A DNA stretch of 64,000 nucleotides from Diadema setosum (lineage: Eukaryota; Echinodermata; Echinoidea; Diadematoida; Diadematidae). The notes under the pieces were generated by a model that was not told where the DNA came from, did not search any database, and saw nothing but the letters and a program-made list of their open reading frames with translations. Positions 1 through 12,429 of this stretch are shown in pieces. The DNA lies in NCBI RefSeq assembly GCF_964275005.1, contig NC_092692.1, positions 10,025,643 through 10,089,642 of the forward strand, given 5' to 3'. A program made the translations under genes and the position numbers. Numbering within the stretch: the stretch's first letter is position 1; every line of letters begins with the position of its first letter.

Positions 1-120
1 TGCAAAAATGAAAACACTAAAATGTATTGCTTGTACAGTATTGTACACAAGATATTAACCAAACTGGTAAACATACACCTGAATATGATTTTCCTTCTCT
101 TTCTGTCATATACCCACCAG

Positions 121-281
121 ACCCAATCTCACCCAGTGGAGCAGACCACGGGCACAGCAACGAAGAGCTCATTGTGGCAGCAGACAGCGTTGATGACCAG
201 TTTGGCGCCCCCACGGGGCTCAACCAGCTGAGACTCGACGACGAGAATGAGTTTCCTCCCATGACACAGTGCACAGAATGA
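121..281 (+). CDS. Probable terminal coding exon of an unrecognised gene
   Basis: A pyrimidine-rich stretch (87-112) ends in an acceptor CAG at 118-120. After it an open frame runs to a TGA at 279-281, coding about 53 residues. The reading frame takes its first codon base from the previous exon (intron phase 1). The peptide is acidic and polar: it contains NEELIVAADSVDDQFG, then LNQLRLDDENEF, and ends MTQCTE. The exon is clearly more GC-rich than the AT-rich DNA that follows, as expected for coding sequence. The rest of the gene would lie to the left of the window. I do not recognise the protein and see no domain, signal or membrane segment in this tail. An antisense open frame over the same bases is most likely a shadow. 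Confidence 0.5.
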
Positions 282-3200
282 CGTCTCGGACTGTGATCCT
301 GTAATGCTCCAAGATGGCCGCCACAAATTTGCTTTTTAATGTGTTAACAGTCCCACCTGCTGCGATTGTCGATAAGGTATAGTCCGCGAATGGTGAAGAT
401 GTGCATTATCATCATCATGTTGAGTTGGGATGCATATCAACAAGTTTGGCATGTGATACTAGCTGCCTCCTTGCAGCAGCATTTTCATTTGAAGTGACTG
501 TTCACTCTCGCATCTATCAAACGTGTCGGAAAAACTGGCCCTTTAATGTTTACCATGCTTTTTGTTGTGCTGTGTAATTGGCACAGGGAAAATGATTGAT
601 TTATTGTGTCTTTTTGACCATTCCGTAACTCTAATGCACCTTTAGACCTGCCATTGATGAATACTCATTCTTTTGTTCGTGCAAAGGTGTTTGTGAACAT
701 GCTGTCCTAATAGCTGTGATCCATCACTTCAAATGAAGCAATCTACGACGTTTAGATTGTTGATTTTACAGAAGCTGTGATCACACTTTACTCGATTTCT
801 CATCACGGAGTAGACATTTGTTCACTTCTGTTGCGTTATTCGCTACGTCGATAACATACCTGTATAGACAGAAGCCTCATTTACCAAATGCCTGGGGGAG
901 GGGCCCAGGGAAAGTGCTGAAAATCGTTGTCTAGAGGCAACTTGATTATACCTCGAATGAATTGTGGGCAACTGAAAAGGGATACGTTTGATATTTCTTG
1001 GTGAAACGTTACAAATTTGGTACAAGCATTTCTCAGAGACTCCTTGCTGTCTCTAGTAGAAATTTTTTGAACATTTAGAGGGCTTTCACTGGTGGTCTGC
1101 TTCGTTACAGGAGTATGCAAAGTTGTGGCTCTAGATGTAAAATACTCTTCCAAAGTGAATGGAAGAGGAAGGAGGACCATAAGATTTGAAATTGATGCAG
1201 TCGGCGCCATCAAAATATCTGTAGGTACGGAAGCAGTTTTTCGCTCCAAGAGGTGAAAGTTGAGCCAGTGAACCTGTGTTGTGTAATGGCCATCACCGGT
1301 CATTACTAGCATGAAATATTGTGTGCAATGAAATGGGAATATGGTAAAAATAAGCGCTTGAAGGGGCATTTACAACACGAAACACAATTATAGCCAAAAC
1401 TTATCAGTGAAAGCAAAATCAAATTCATTTCATCATCAGATGTGCCATATTACCATGTTAATTTGCTACCAGAAAAAAAAAAAAAAAAAAAAGAAAGAGG
1501 AATGGAGGGAAATCAACCTTTAATGGTGGTCTGTACTCGCAAACTGTAATTGCCTCAATCAGTCTGATTTAGAGTGCAGTCATGGCTTTAAGACTGTGAT
1601 CATTTTTTGTCTTTTTTTTTCATCTTTCTTTCTTGCAAAGGAGTATGTATGGATATGATAAACTTCATTGCCCTTCAGTATGTATATGCTCTCGGTGGTA
1701 GAAACTGTTCTGCTTTGCAGTCTATGTAGCCCTGTATTGGTCACTGCAGCTGAACAAGCTCCATTCCATTTGTGCAAGAAAACTGAAAGCAAGGTTGTGG
1801 TGCAAACTGCGCATATCAAGTGCAGTGTATTTCAGCCCAAAAATGTTAGATATTTAATACACTGGCTCATATAAGATAAGTGCCACAGCCCCCTTCAACC
1901 TCTGTTGACATGTGAGAAGTGGCATTTTTTTGTTCACACAGTAGTTTCTTCTTTAAATTCAGAATTGTAGATTTAGGTTACCCTGAAATGATGCGAGATG
2001 AGTGTGTGTTCTGCAGGCCACCATTTTGGCCCTTGAGAGTGACTGCCGAGTCGGCAAAATCTGTGTTTTGATGCCAATACTGGGCACAACTTTGTGACGG
2101 CTGCTAAATTGATAGCTGCACAGAAAATCAAGTTATTGGGATCACGTTTTGTGGTTGGTGGTTGCCTGCATGGAGGGCGGGGATTTACTGTCGACGACAG
2201 CTGATTGTAGACTGAAATGAGAAGTATTCACCACGTGGCAGTTGGAATTACGTAACAAATGTCCTCCCATCCCTGCTGACTTGCTTATGGCATGACTGCA
2301 TGGCAACAAGGAAGCTAGAAATCATCACTACACTGCCAAAATTTTCATCACCAGCTTCTCACGGCTCTCTTTTGTCGTTGCGGCATTTGGTGTTGTAGAT
2401 CTAAATGTGCCATAGTCATCACACACATTAAGCATGAAATTTGATGCATATTGTTGGACAGGAGAATTCCGCTTCTCTGGATGTGTATTATATACTATTG
2501 CGTTATGTTTATTATGTGACGAGCATCGTCGGGTGTTTCCCACCAGACGTTAGATCCTGGGGCACAGACAAAATGAGAAAAGGCACACTTGTAAAAGGAT
2601 AAATTCTGTGTGTGCTCACGTACCAGTGTCTGCCAATTATTGCCAGTACTTCCGTGCATTTTGTGCAGTTGTGCATGTGCAATCGTCTGCGCACAGAGTG
2701 ATAACGAATCCGTGACAGGAACTTAATACGTGTTCAATTTCACCCAGAACAGCGGGTTCGCAATTAACTGTTTTCATTTCGAAAGATTAGCAAGGTATGG
2801 GAAAACATACAAGGTATAAAGAGTCTCTAGGAATGTTGGTCATCTCCTCACTGATGTGAGAATGGTTAACACTCTAACCTGTATCATAATATGGAAGGTA
2901 CATCTTCAACAAAACAAAAAACAAAAAAAGTTTAACCCTTTTGTGCCAGAGACTTTGGACAGTGTGTAAATGCCATGGGATTTTCCTGTGCCAATCCGCA
3001 CCCCAAGCACAAAAAGGACTAAACAACTGTCATCATTTTATTTGACATTGCTTTCTTCATCTGTCAGTATTAGTGCCAACTGTAGCATCAAGTCCTTTTT
3101 ACCAAGTCATTCTCTCGCAGAAAAGTCATGTTTTAAACACCAATTATCTGTGATATCACAAGGGGCATTTCCTACATTATATTTCAAACTTAGCTCTGCC

Positions 3201-5892
3201 AAATATAATTCCCATTTTATGTAGTCATTTTCTGTCTTATTTGTAAATTCATGGCCCACAGATTATTTAGAAATGTTGATGTATGTAGCAAAATTTCTGG
3301 CGATATTACAAAGGGCCGAAAAAAGCTACAGCAAATGATAGTTTTAAAACAATGTCATACTGATGATTACAGAGCAGTAAAGATGCTACATGTACTACAA
3401 GTAATGATTATTGATAATGATTGTAATTCTAATGATAATAATATGGTGATAAAAAGTATGCTCAGAATTTTACAAACAGAATGTTTTGGTAATGGTCTAT
3501 GCCTGTATTAATCTAATATGACCTGGGGAATAACTATTACACATAGGCCTATGGTCCAGGATGGTTACAATTGCAAATACACATTTGTATTATCCTCATA
3601 CTGCAAGTTAGCTTAAATAATGAAATCACAAGAAAACATATGTAATACCAGAAGTCCCCATAATTTTCCGAGAGATCATCAGAGGTCTTAACCTGTTCAA
3701 TACGGGAACCTGGGTGCCTGTGTATAAAGTCTGTGGGGATTTCAGAATTTAGTATGGAACGGGTTAATATGCAGATATAAAGCTACTGAGTTTGGTCATA
3801 GCTTTTGTGAGCTGACTTTTTTTTTTTTTTTTTACAAGCGATACTCTCAAGGCTTAAATGGCCGTTCTTTCAAATTTCTGATATGCAAGTTTATTTGGAT
3901 TTTCTCTCGTGTATTTCTGTGATCTGAAGTGGCTGCATGTATGCTTCTTGTTTGCTCTGTAGGCTGTGTGATGCAAATGTAGAGTAATCCTGCTGAATAT
4001 TGTGTAGGTTTTTTTTTTCAATTTCTGTATTTTCTTTGCGTTATTTGCCATTTACGACAAAAGCTTTGCATTTTCGAACAGTGTATGATCCACGTCTTGT
4101 GTCTCCTGTGTGTTGGTGTTGCTCAGCTGTACGTGCCTCTGAAACTCTGAGAACATGTCCAATTGTGTGTGTAATTACAAAATGTATCGTATCAATGTAT
4201 AGCAGGATATCTGAATTTTTGATGTACCATGTGCAACCCCCAAATGCATGGAGCAGGGTGCGGACTGGTATTACGAATAGCAAGCACTCACAGTGATTCA
4301 GAAAACACACAGTGTATATCTCATGCATGAGTAAGATTGATGTGTAACATTGTTCTCTCTCTTCGTAACATAATGGTTGGTGTATCCTGTTTTTCAAAGA
4401 GCAGTATTGAATATGTGACATGTAAATAATACGCCATAAATGTGTTTGTTTGTCTGTTGTATACATTTTTTTTTTCTTTTTTGCCTAGTGCTCTGTGTGT
4501 GGTTTTGCCCAGGCAGGCAGGACTTGTGGGCAGGAATTGATTGGAATTTCTCAAATGTTTTACAGGATACAGTTTGTGGAATATGTGTATATGTAAAAAC
4601 CTACTGCAAACACAAAATGGATAGTCTATGTGTGCAAAGCTCTTGCGAATGGTCACTTTGATCAACAATTTGATATGAACGAATCATTCTGTTTATCCCC
4701 GCTATGTTTATGATACACAGAATGAGTCGTCTGTACATTTTTATCAAATTTCCTTTAAGAGATTTATCATTTATTGTTACTTTTTTTTTTACATGTCATT
4801 TGTAAAATGTTGATAATGTTCTTCATCATGTCATTTATCACACATTTTATTCTGCAGTGTATAAAAGAAATATATCAAACTGTTATACAAATACATGGAA
4901 CTGTGATATACAATGTAGATACATAATTTCTTTTTTTTTCTTTTGATCACCATATAAAGGTACTGATTGAATATCAAAGTGAAAAGTAACATATTGCCAT
5001 TGAAGAGAAGTTATGAAAATTATTAAATTGCAAACAGATGAAATTTATGTTATTCTGTTACTTGTGTTTAATGTGTTTTAGTGTGTGTTTCTGTGCTTCC
5101 ACATTTTTTTCCCCAATACACTCCTCAATCTGTGTGTTAGCCACCTCCCTGGTCCTAGAGTTACTAGGGAACTTTCGCAAGCATGACGCAGCCACTAGTT
5201 GAGCAGTCTTTATTATACAAATGATATCAATTTCAATATATTTATTGTCTAGCAAGATATTCCTTGCATTTCCAAGTCTTAAAACATGAAAACATTTAAA
5301 CAGAAATATAATCACAAATCATGAAGACACAAATCATTAAAACAATTTTGACATGTTACACACAACTTACTAGGTATTAAAGGAGACCTCCGGTTGATTT
5401 TCAGATTTTTACATTTAAAAACACTGAACTATAAATTAGTTATACTGCGGACAGAGTTTCAGAATTTGTGATGATTGGGATGAAGAATAAGAATGTTTTC
5501 AAAATTTAGAACAAATTGCAATGAACAAGGATGATGACATGGCAGAGTCACCATAAGAATGCATGAGTTGGGGCTCAAGGAAGCAGAACAAAAGAAGAGG
5601 GCATGCATAGATTATACACAGGTGAACTCGCAAGCAAGTGGTATTGTAATGGAATTACACTGCTACATTTCTGAAATATGTGAACCTCCTATGTCATCAT
5701 CCTTGTTCAGTGTAATTTATTTAAGGTTTTTCAAAGTATTGTTTATCAGCTCAAGAACCACAATAAATTCCACAAATCTATACATGGAGTTGTTGATTTA
5801 TGTACTACATGATGTGACATTATGAAAATCGTCTAGAATGTCCCTTTAAATACTTGAACACCTTAACAAAATTCCGCCATTTCCTTTACATT
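282..5892. other. Probable 3'UTR and intergenic DNA, no gene seen
   Basis: If the exon at 121-281 is real, the T-rich sequence after it is a good candidate for a long 3'UTR on the plus strand, but I cannot place its end. The longest open frame here (881-1369, minus, 162 codons) shows no recognisable domain and no splice-site support. The stretch holds short A or T runs (about 1472-1490, 3819-3832, 4785) and one very short TTAA-bordered element at 3688-3767. Nothing else stands out. Confidence 0.4.
3688..3767. mobile_element. 80-bp TTAA-flanked miniature inverted-repeat element
   Basis: The stretch begins TTAACCTGTTCAATAC and its reverse complement begins TTAACCCGTTCCATAC. The ends therefore form an imperfect 16-bp inverted repeat that includes TTAA. 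TTAA target duplication is typical of piggyBac and some Kolobok elements. The element is too short to code. It resembles the ends of the one at 50044-50136. Confidence 0.45.
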
Positions 5893-6429
5893 GAACGCAA
5901 ACCCAAAGAGCAATGTGGATTGAGTGAAAGCAGCAACATTAGTAGAACACATCAGTGAAAGTTTGAGGAAAATCGGACAATCGATGCAAAAGTTATGAAT
6001 TTTTACGGTTTTGGTATTTTAACCGCTGGATGAGGAGACTACTAGAGGTTATGACATATGAGTGGACAATACAAAGAAAATATAAAGAAAATTCAACAAA
6101 AACTCACTTTTCTAGCATTATGAAAGAGCACTTGACTAACCGCTTTCAGAAAGCAGGGGAAATAATTGCTACCCTGATTGATGTCAGTATCAAGTTGATG
6201 GAATTTGTAATTTTCATGATAAATGAATTTTTGTGGAATTTTCTATATATTGTTGTCCACTTATACGTCATAACCTCTAGTAGTCTCCTCATCCAGCGGT
6301 TCCAACACCAAAAATTTAAAGATTCATAACTTTTGCATCGATTGTCCGATTTACTTCAAACTTTCACTGATGTGTTCTACTAATGTTGCTGTTTTCACTC
6401 AATCCACATTGCCCTTTTGGTTAGCGTTC
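5893..6429. mobile_element. Foldback MITE, family 1, copy 1
   Basis: The outer ends are inverted copies of each other (GAACGC at the left, GCGTTC at the right, then matching AATGTGGATTGAGTG). The inner parts also pair: CGCTGGATGAGGAGACTACT near 6024 is answered by its reverse complement near 6280-6300, so the whole element can fold into a long hairpin. Its core (AAAGTTTGAGGAAAATCGG, ACTTTTGCATCGATTG) is shared with copies at 13244, 50872 and 56167. It has no transposase and is non-autonomous. This copy has diverged outer ends compared with the other three. Confidence 0.75.
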
Positions 6430-7160
6430 CCTTGAACTCAAATCAAAATACTACACATCTCAGGCACACAAGATCACAACATTGTAATTCAACAAAATTG
6501 TGAGCAGGTGCAACTGTATTCATGTCGTCCTGAGCACTATGTGACTGTCCTTTTTTGCAGCATCAACCTATCAGCCCAAATTGCAACTTACTATATGTAG
6601 TATTAAGCACAATGAATATGCAGCTACACTCTAGTGTCTTTGCATTATGCCCTTATATCACTACACACTACTTGTACATTTGTACTTCCCTCAGTTGTTA
6701 TTGTTTAAACAAAAATATGCTCCTGTGGGAGATATCCCCAAGAACATTTTACCAGTGAGGGAACATGACAAATGGCCTGCTATCATGTAATAATCATGTT
6801 TATCTAATAGTTGACTAGTACTCAGTATCACAACCGTATAAATATTCTCCCTTTTTCTTTAGTGCAGCTTTGGCTGTGATGGAGAAATGGTTCAATGACG
6901 AATGATTTCAAATGTCTCCAGAAGACAGGCAAATCACAATGTAGTCCCATGTTATAAGAATACCTTGATGTGATTCTTTTTTTTTTCTTTTTCTTTTTTT
7001 AGAATGGTACAGACATTATGGAAAGAGAGATAGAAAGGAGTGATGAAGACTCAGACAGACATTCAAACCAAGAAGAGTTTATAACATATACCAAATGTGA
7101 CGCATCATCACAAAAGCTATACTGTATGTTGGGGAAATATTTTTTTGTTTTGTTTTGTTT

Positions 7161-7637
7161 TTGGCAGATATGAATTTGTCAGATGATAAGCTTTACACTG
7201 ATACATAATTTTTCCTACTTCATTGAAAAGAAAGTATTGAAAGAACAAAATAAGTAAATGTTAGAAAACTGTAAGGGTTATACTGCCAAAGTAATGCTTT
7301 TGTTTTGTTTAAAAAAAAAAATGTTTTTGGCAGATATGAATTTGTCAGATGATAAGCTTTACACTGATATATGATTTTTCCTACTTTTTACACTGATATA
7401 TGATTTTTCCTACTTTAAAAAGAAAGTATTGAGAAAAACAAAATAAGTACATGTTAGAAAACTGTAAGGGTTATACTGCCAAAGTAATGTTTTTGTTTTG
7501 TGTTTGGCAGATATGAATTTGTCAGATGATAAGCTTTACACTGATATATAATTTGTCCTACTTCATTAAAAAGAAAGTATTGAAAAAACAAAATAATTAA
7601 ATGTTAGAAAACTGTAAGGGCTATACTGCCAAAGTCG
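7161..7637. repeat. Three-unit tandem repeat, about 170-bp period
   Basis: Units starting TTGGCAGATATGAATTTG occur at 7161, 7327 and 7504. Each continues through AAGCTTTACACTGATA, then AAAGAAAGTATTGA, and closes with ACTGTAAGGG and TATACTGCCAAAGT. The first two spacings are 166 and 177 bases. The second unit carries an extra small duplication of TTTACACTGATATATG. No open frame is kept across the units. Confidence 0.8.
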
Positions 7638-8252
7638 GCTTTACGCTCATTTTTCTTCCCATTATGATCTCTGACTTTATACATGCAACGTGATGATGCA
7701 CAACATAACAGAATGTGAACGAGTCCTGTGAACAAGCCTGTGTACGTATCTGAACACATCTGTACTTCCTACACAAATACAGTTACCATTGTATAACAAG
7801 ACTTCACATTAATTGATTCACATCACAGTTATTTTGAGTATATGATATGATTTGATAACAACCATTTATTCTACCCACATACAGGAGTCTCCATCATTAT
7901 CGGGCAGGCATAAAGTACAATAGGAAAATTAACTGATAACAATTGCAGGGAAATCAACAGGGCAAAGAAGATCAGGCAAGATTTTGAAGCTTTACTGCGT
8001 CTGCATTTTATGTAGATTTCACTTCCTAACTTAAAGTACACCTATTACGGCGTATGTAAAATATGTAATTCTCCAGAGCGAGTTACTGATACAGAAAAAC
8101 AGATTGTGGCAGTGGTTAATGTAGCGAAAAACCCCAAAGCATAACAACCCACAGCCTACATGTAATAGACATATGAAGACATTTTAGTACACAATAAGCT
8201 AAAAAGTTTTCAAGTACAGCATCGTGAAAAGTTCATGATGTAATTACTCTGT

Positions 8253-8254
<2 letters not shown>

Positions 8255-8305
<51 letters not shown>
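8255..8305. repeat. (AC)n microsatellite
   Basis: About 25 uninterrupted AC dinucleotides. Confidence 0.95.
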
Positions 8306-8312
<7 letters not shown>

Positions 8313-9719
8313 AAGGCATAATGAAAGAAGGGATTCTATTAAAGTGCAACATTTTAATAAAAATCTCTCTGGTGTATTCCCGCATATCAAAATTATTTCA
8401 GTGATGAACATTGCAACATCATCAAGTGTAGGTACGGTTTAATCATATTAAAGCCAAGATCGACATCGCCATTTAATTGGTTGAAAAGCAGCAGAGAGAA
8501 AAAAAATATTGAAAAAGAAATTATGCAAATACTTGTTTTTTCATGATAAAGAATATGAGAGCTGGTATCTCAAGCAGACAAGATTTGAGGGCCAGAAACG
8601 AATTAACACCGCGCAAAGTTTCAGTATTATCATATTTCTGAATTTCAGTGCAAGCTGCTAATTAAAAGGAAAATTATTTTCCTTGGTTCAACATTGCTTT
8701 CCTACATGTTCTGATAACACAGAGTCACTCACTCACTTCACTTACTTTACATTTACTCTTCCAGAATGATGGTGTAAGTCAGAGCCTCTTCATTGATTAC
8801 GAGTGTATCCTCCACTGCTTTTGATCCTTCCAATATATAGCCTAGGCTAATCTCATTCATATATTTATCTCAAGTGATATTCTAAAAATCTATGGGATGA
8901 ACACATGGCAGGGAGGGGTGAAAACTGCTCGAGACAAAGGACATAGTGTAGTAAAGTAGTTACTTGTAGTCAAAGACACAATTCTTCCAAAGCACTTCAA
9001 GCTTATTGTTCAAAGCATTAACAGAGACCACATCTTCTGGAAGAGAATTCCACTTATCTATCATATTGTTGGCAAAAAGTAGGCCCTACTTTAGCATACC
9101 ATTTTCCAAGCTTCATTGAGTGAGCATGAGTTCTCCCACCACTGTTACAACACAACATGTCAAACTTAGTGGGATATTGACAGTCAAAGAGAGATAGACC
9201 ATATTTCTTGTGGTTAATAATGCAAAATCAAGCCTATATTGTTGTATGAGACATGCCATTTTGATAACTGAAATAGAATGTTCCTTGACATTGTTATCAT
9301 GAAAAATCTTGTGACAAGTACAATATTCATGCAGCTCTGCAGATGAATTTTGAGTTGGAATGGAATGTAATGCAGGACAGTTCACTCAGTGACAGAGATT
9401 GATCGGCTAGACATGCACTCTCTCACAAACAAACACAAACACTCACACACATACACACCAGAGACACACACATATAATCATGTTCATCTGAATTAGTTAA
9501 CGGCAATCTATTTTGTCCAAGAGAGTCATAGCACAATGAAAATATCTAAGTCCCATTGAATAATCTTTTCCTTCTTATTTTGAAAGATCCCAATTATGGT
9601 GAACCTGAGTTACAGTATTCTGAAACCAAACAGGTCTATATCTGCATTCACTGAACTCACATAAATATTTGGAGTAAATTCTATCTTTAAGTCATATCTC
9701 AACTCATGCACTCCATTTT

Positions 9720-9725
9720 TTTAAT
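9720..9725 (-). other. Candidate poly(A) signal of gene A
   Basis: On the minus strand this reads ATTAAA, about 180 bases after the stop codon of fucosidase gene A. It is the commonest variant of AATAAA. AT-rich DNA gives such hexamers by chance, so the call is weak. Confidence 0.25.
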
Positions 9726-9901
9726 GGTACATGTTCATTCAAAGATATGAATTTTCACAAATGAATTAGAATATCCTTATGCAATTCAGACCCCTTGACT
9801 CATACTGAGCAGGCTACAGTAGTATCATGGACTGGACAACCACCCCAATTACCCCACCTCCATCACCCAGAATACACAGAACATCCATCCCTCATCCCTC
9901 A

Positions 9902-10157
9902 CTACTGGACATTCTGCAGCTTGAGTGACCACACCCACTGACAGGGTATAGTGGCCGGAGTTAGGCTGGGTAGAATGACGGTCAGTCCAGCCTGACCTGC
10001 AGTTCCTGTCCACTTGAGAGGGGCAGAGTAGCCCAGCAGGTTGACCGTGGTCTGGCCGGTGGAGATGGGGTCAGACAAGACCACTTGGTTGCTGGCCGGC
10101 CAGTCCAGGAAGGTGGCGTAGACAGTGGTGACCCCACCTGTGGTCTTATTGGTGTAC
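9902..10157 (-). CDS. FUCA: Gene A exon 8: C-terminal domain and stop
   Basis: 256 nt ending in TAG at 9902-9904. It encodes [20 protein letters not shown] and ends WSLKLQNVQ, the C-terminal beta-sandwich region of animal fucosidases. Asn-Lys-Thr is a glycosylation sequon. Acceptor ATACAG. Confidence 0.95.
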
Positions 10158-12381
10158 CTGTATTCAATATACATGTAAGGAGCATGGGGGCAAAGATAAC
10201 CTGTAATTTGCTTTGCATGCTCCATGTACATACATACTTTGATAAGAAAACTCAATGAATGGAATAAAGAATTTGAGGACAAGGGAATCCATGAATCAAT
10301 CATCAATAAAATCATCACTGGATGAATGATCAATGGAATGAATTGCAATAATTGATCAATGGAATGCATCGCAAGAATTGACAAATGAATAAATGTAAGA
10401 ATAGATGATGAGTGAAAGAATAAATCATTAAATGAATGAATGAATATGATTGAGTGACAAAGTGTGGAAACAATATCAGCTTGTCACTGCATGAATGGAA
10501 TGTATATACCCTATAACATGAAGAATGAATGATGGGCAGAAACAAATGAGTCAGTATGTGAAAGCACTGGTGAGTGCAGAGTTGAATGGTTGGGTAGATG
10601 AACAAATGAATGAATTACCGGTAATACTTCAGGCTGTACATCACTCACCAGACATCTGGGGTCACAGTGTCGTTCTGTTTGCGCCACGGCCTGGTCTCAA
10701 AGATGGCCTCCCCGTTGACCTTCAGCCATGCCCCCATGGAGCGGAGGCGCTCCTCAAAGATGGGAACGATGCGACCGTCAACTGTGGGTCCGATGTTCAT
10801 CAACAGGTTGCCATTACAGCTGTTTGAGAGAAAAGAGACAGATCACTCACAACTGGATTACAGGTGACTCCAATTAAAAAATGAAGTCCTTGGGACCGGC
10901 AGTTTTCTTTCATAATATCAAATTTTTTTTTTATAGCGAAGCATCTCCGATGACAAAGAATGAATGCTGAAGATTTTGTAGAAGACATTAGATACATTGC
11001 AGAAATAAGGTTTCAATTTCAGATCCACAAGTTGTTGCTACAGTCAACCTATCATAACGAAGTCCTCAGGAGCAGTGGTTCTCTTTGATTATATCAAAAT
11101 TCCGTTATAAGCGAACAAATAGACAATAAAAACACATAGAGCGGATAATGTTGGGGCCTGAACTTTTACTTCATTGTAACTGTATTTGTTATGATGGGAG
11201 TGCACTGTATAAGGTGCTGTTTTGCATATATCTGCAAGGGCTCTTTCTAGAAATTTTGAATGAGTAAACGATCCCACAAAAACAAACATTGAGCAAAGGC
11301 AAGTAACCACTGAAGACTTGATCCAAGACTAGACTGACCTCACAGTAGTGACGAGAAGTTTGACGAGTTCATCCATGTCCAGGTAATCGGCAAGGACAGC
11401 CTCCCGCCTGAAGCCCCACGACTTACTGTCAATGGTCATGGCGTTTTCCCACTTGTGCTTCTGCAGGGTTCCTGCACAATACAGAAACACACTAACAAAC
11501 AAATGACCACACATACAAACATGAAGGTGTGGATTACAACGCAGCAATGTTTCCAAAAGTTTCCTGCAATATCGTCACTTCACGATGCATCCAACTTGAG
11601 ACACTGTCTCAAATCCTATGGAATATATGTCAAATAGTTGCTTTGAAACTATAGGCAGTGAAATCAAAGAAAATGAATCCTCAGACTTTCAAGAGCAACC
11701 ATGCTAAAGAGATAGGTGAAAAGAATGAGAGATAAATGGATAGATATTGTATACTTTTATACACATACATAATACTTAACATACATATTATGTGTACAAT
11801 GTATGAAGAGCTTGAATACTACACAGATAAATGCAATTTTCCATGTTTTCTAAGTTCATCATAAAAAGAAGAGAAAAAATTAAATCTTTCCAATGACTAT
11901 GCACTCATTACATAACATGAAATATTTTTTGAAGATAAAACAAAAATTCACATCTATACATGTATATGCTTTACTTATTTCCTTAGTTTTTATCTCAAGC
12001 ATCTCAAGTTGATAAAAATGGGTAGGTCAGTTCTTGTATTTAAACTCTTCATATAATCATATAATGAAAGAGAGAGAGAGATAAATGAAGAGTTTATTTG
12101 CAAAAGGGGCTAGATCCACTTTTAGTACTTTGGAGAAAAATCGGTTTGTTTGTGAAAATTTGTACACAAGTATATGGAAAATCTAAGTCTAATTTTGCGA
12201 TGATTTCTATTCAAACGGTTGTCTGGAGTTGAAATTTTCAGTGTAACTAACTCAAATGGAATTCTGTGCGGTGATGCTAATAACTAAATTTTTATCAAAA
12301 GTGGATCTAGCCCCTTTTGCAAATAAGCTCTTCAAATATGACTGCTTGACAGACAGATGGCTAGATAGACTGATTGAAAGG

Positions 12382-12429
<48 letters not shown>

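Larger units (their letters stand above)
6430..9901. other. Intergenic DNA downstream of gene A, no gene seen
   Basis: This stretch lies 3' of fucosidase gene A. It contains a three-unit tandem repeat (7161-7637), a CA microsatellite (8255-8305) and otherwise AT-rich sequence without recognisable exons. The part next to 9901 should include the 3'UTR of gene A. Confidence 0.5.

Noticed and set aside
881..1369. 162-codon open frame on the minus strand
   Set aside because: No recognisable domain, no splice or promoter support, and it lies in likely 3'UTR DNA of the opposite strand. Probably chance.
10525..10827. 100-codon plus-strand frame
   Set aside because: It is the antisense shadow of gene A exon 7.
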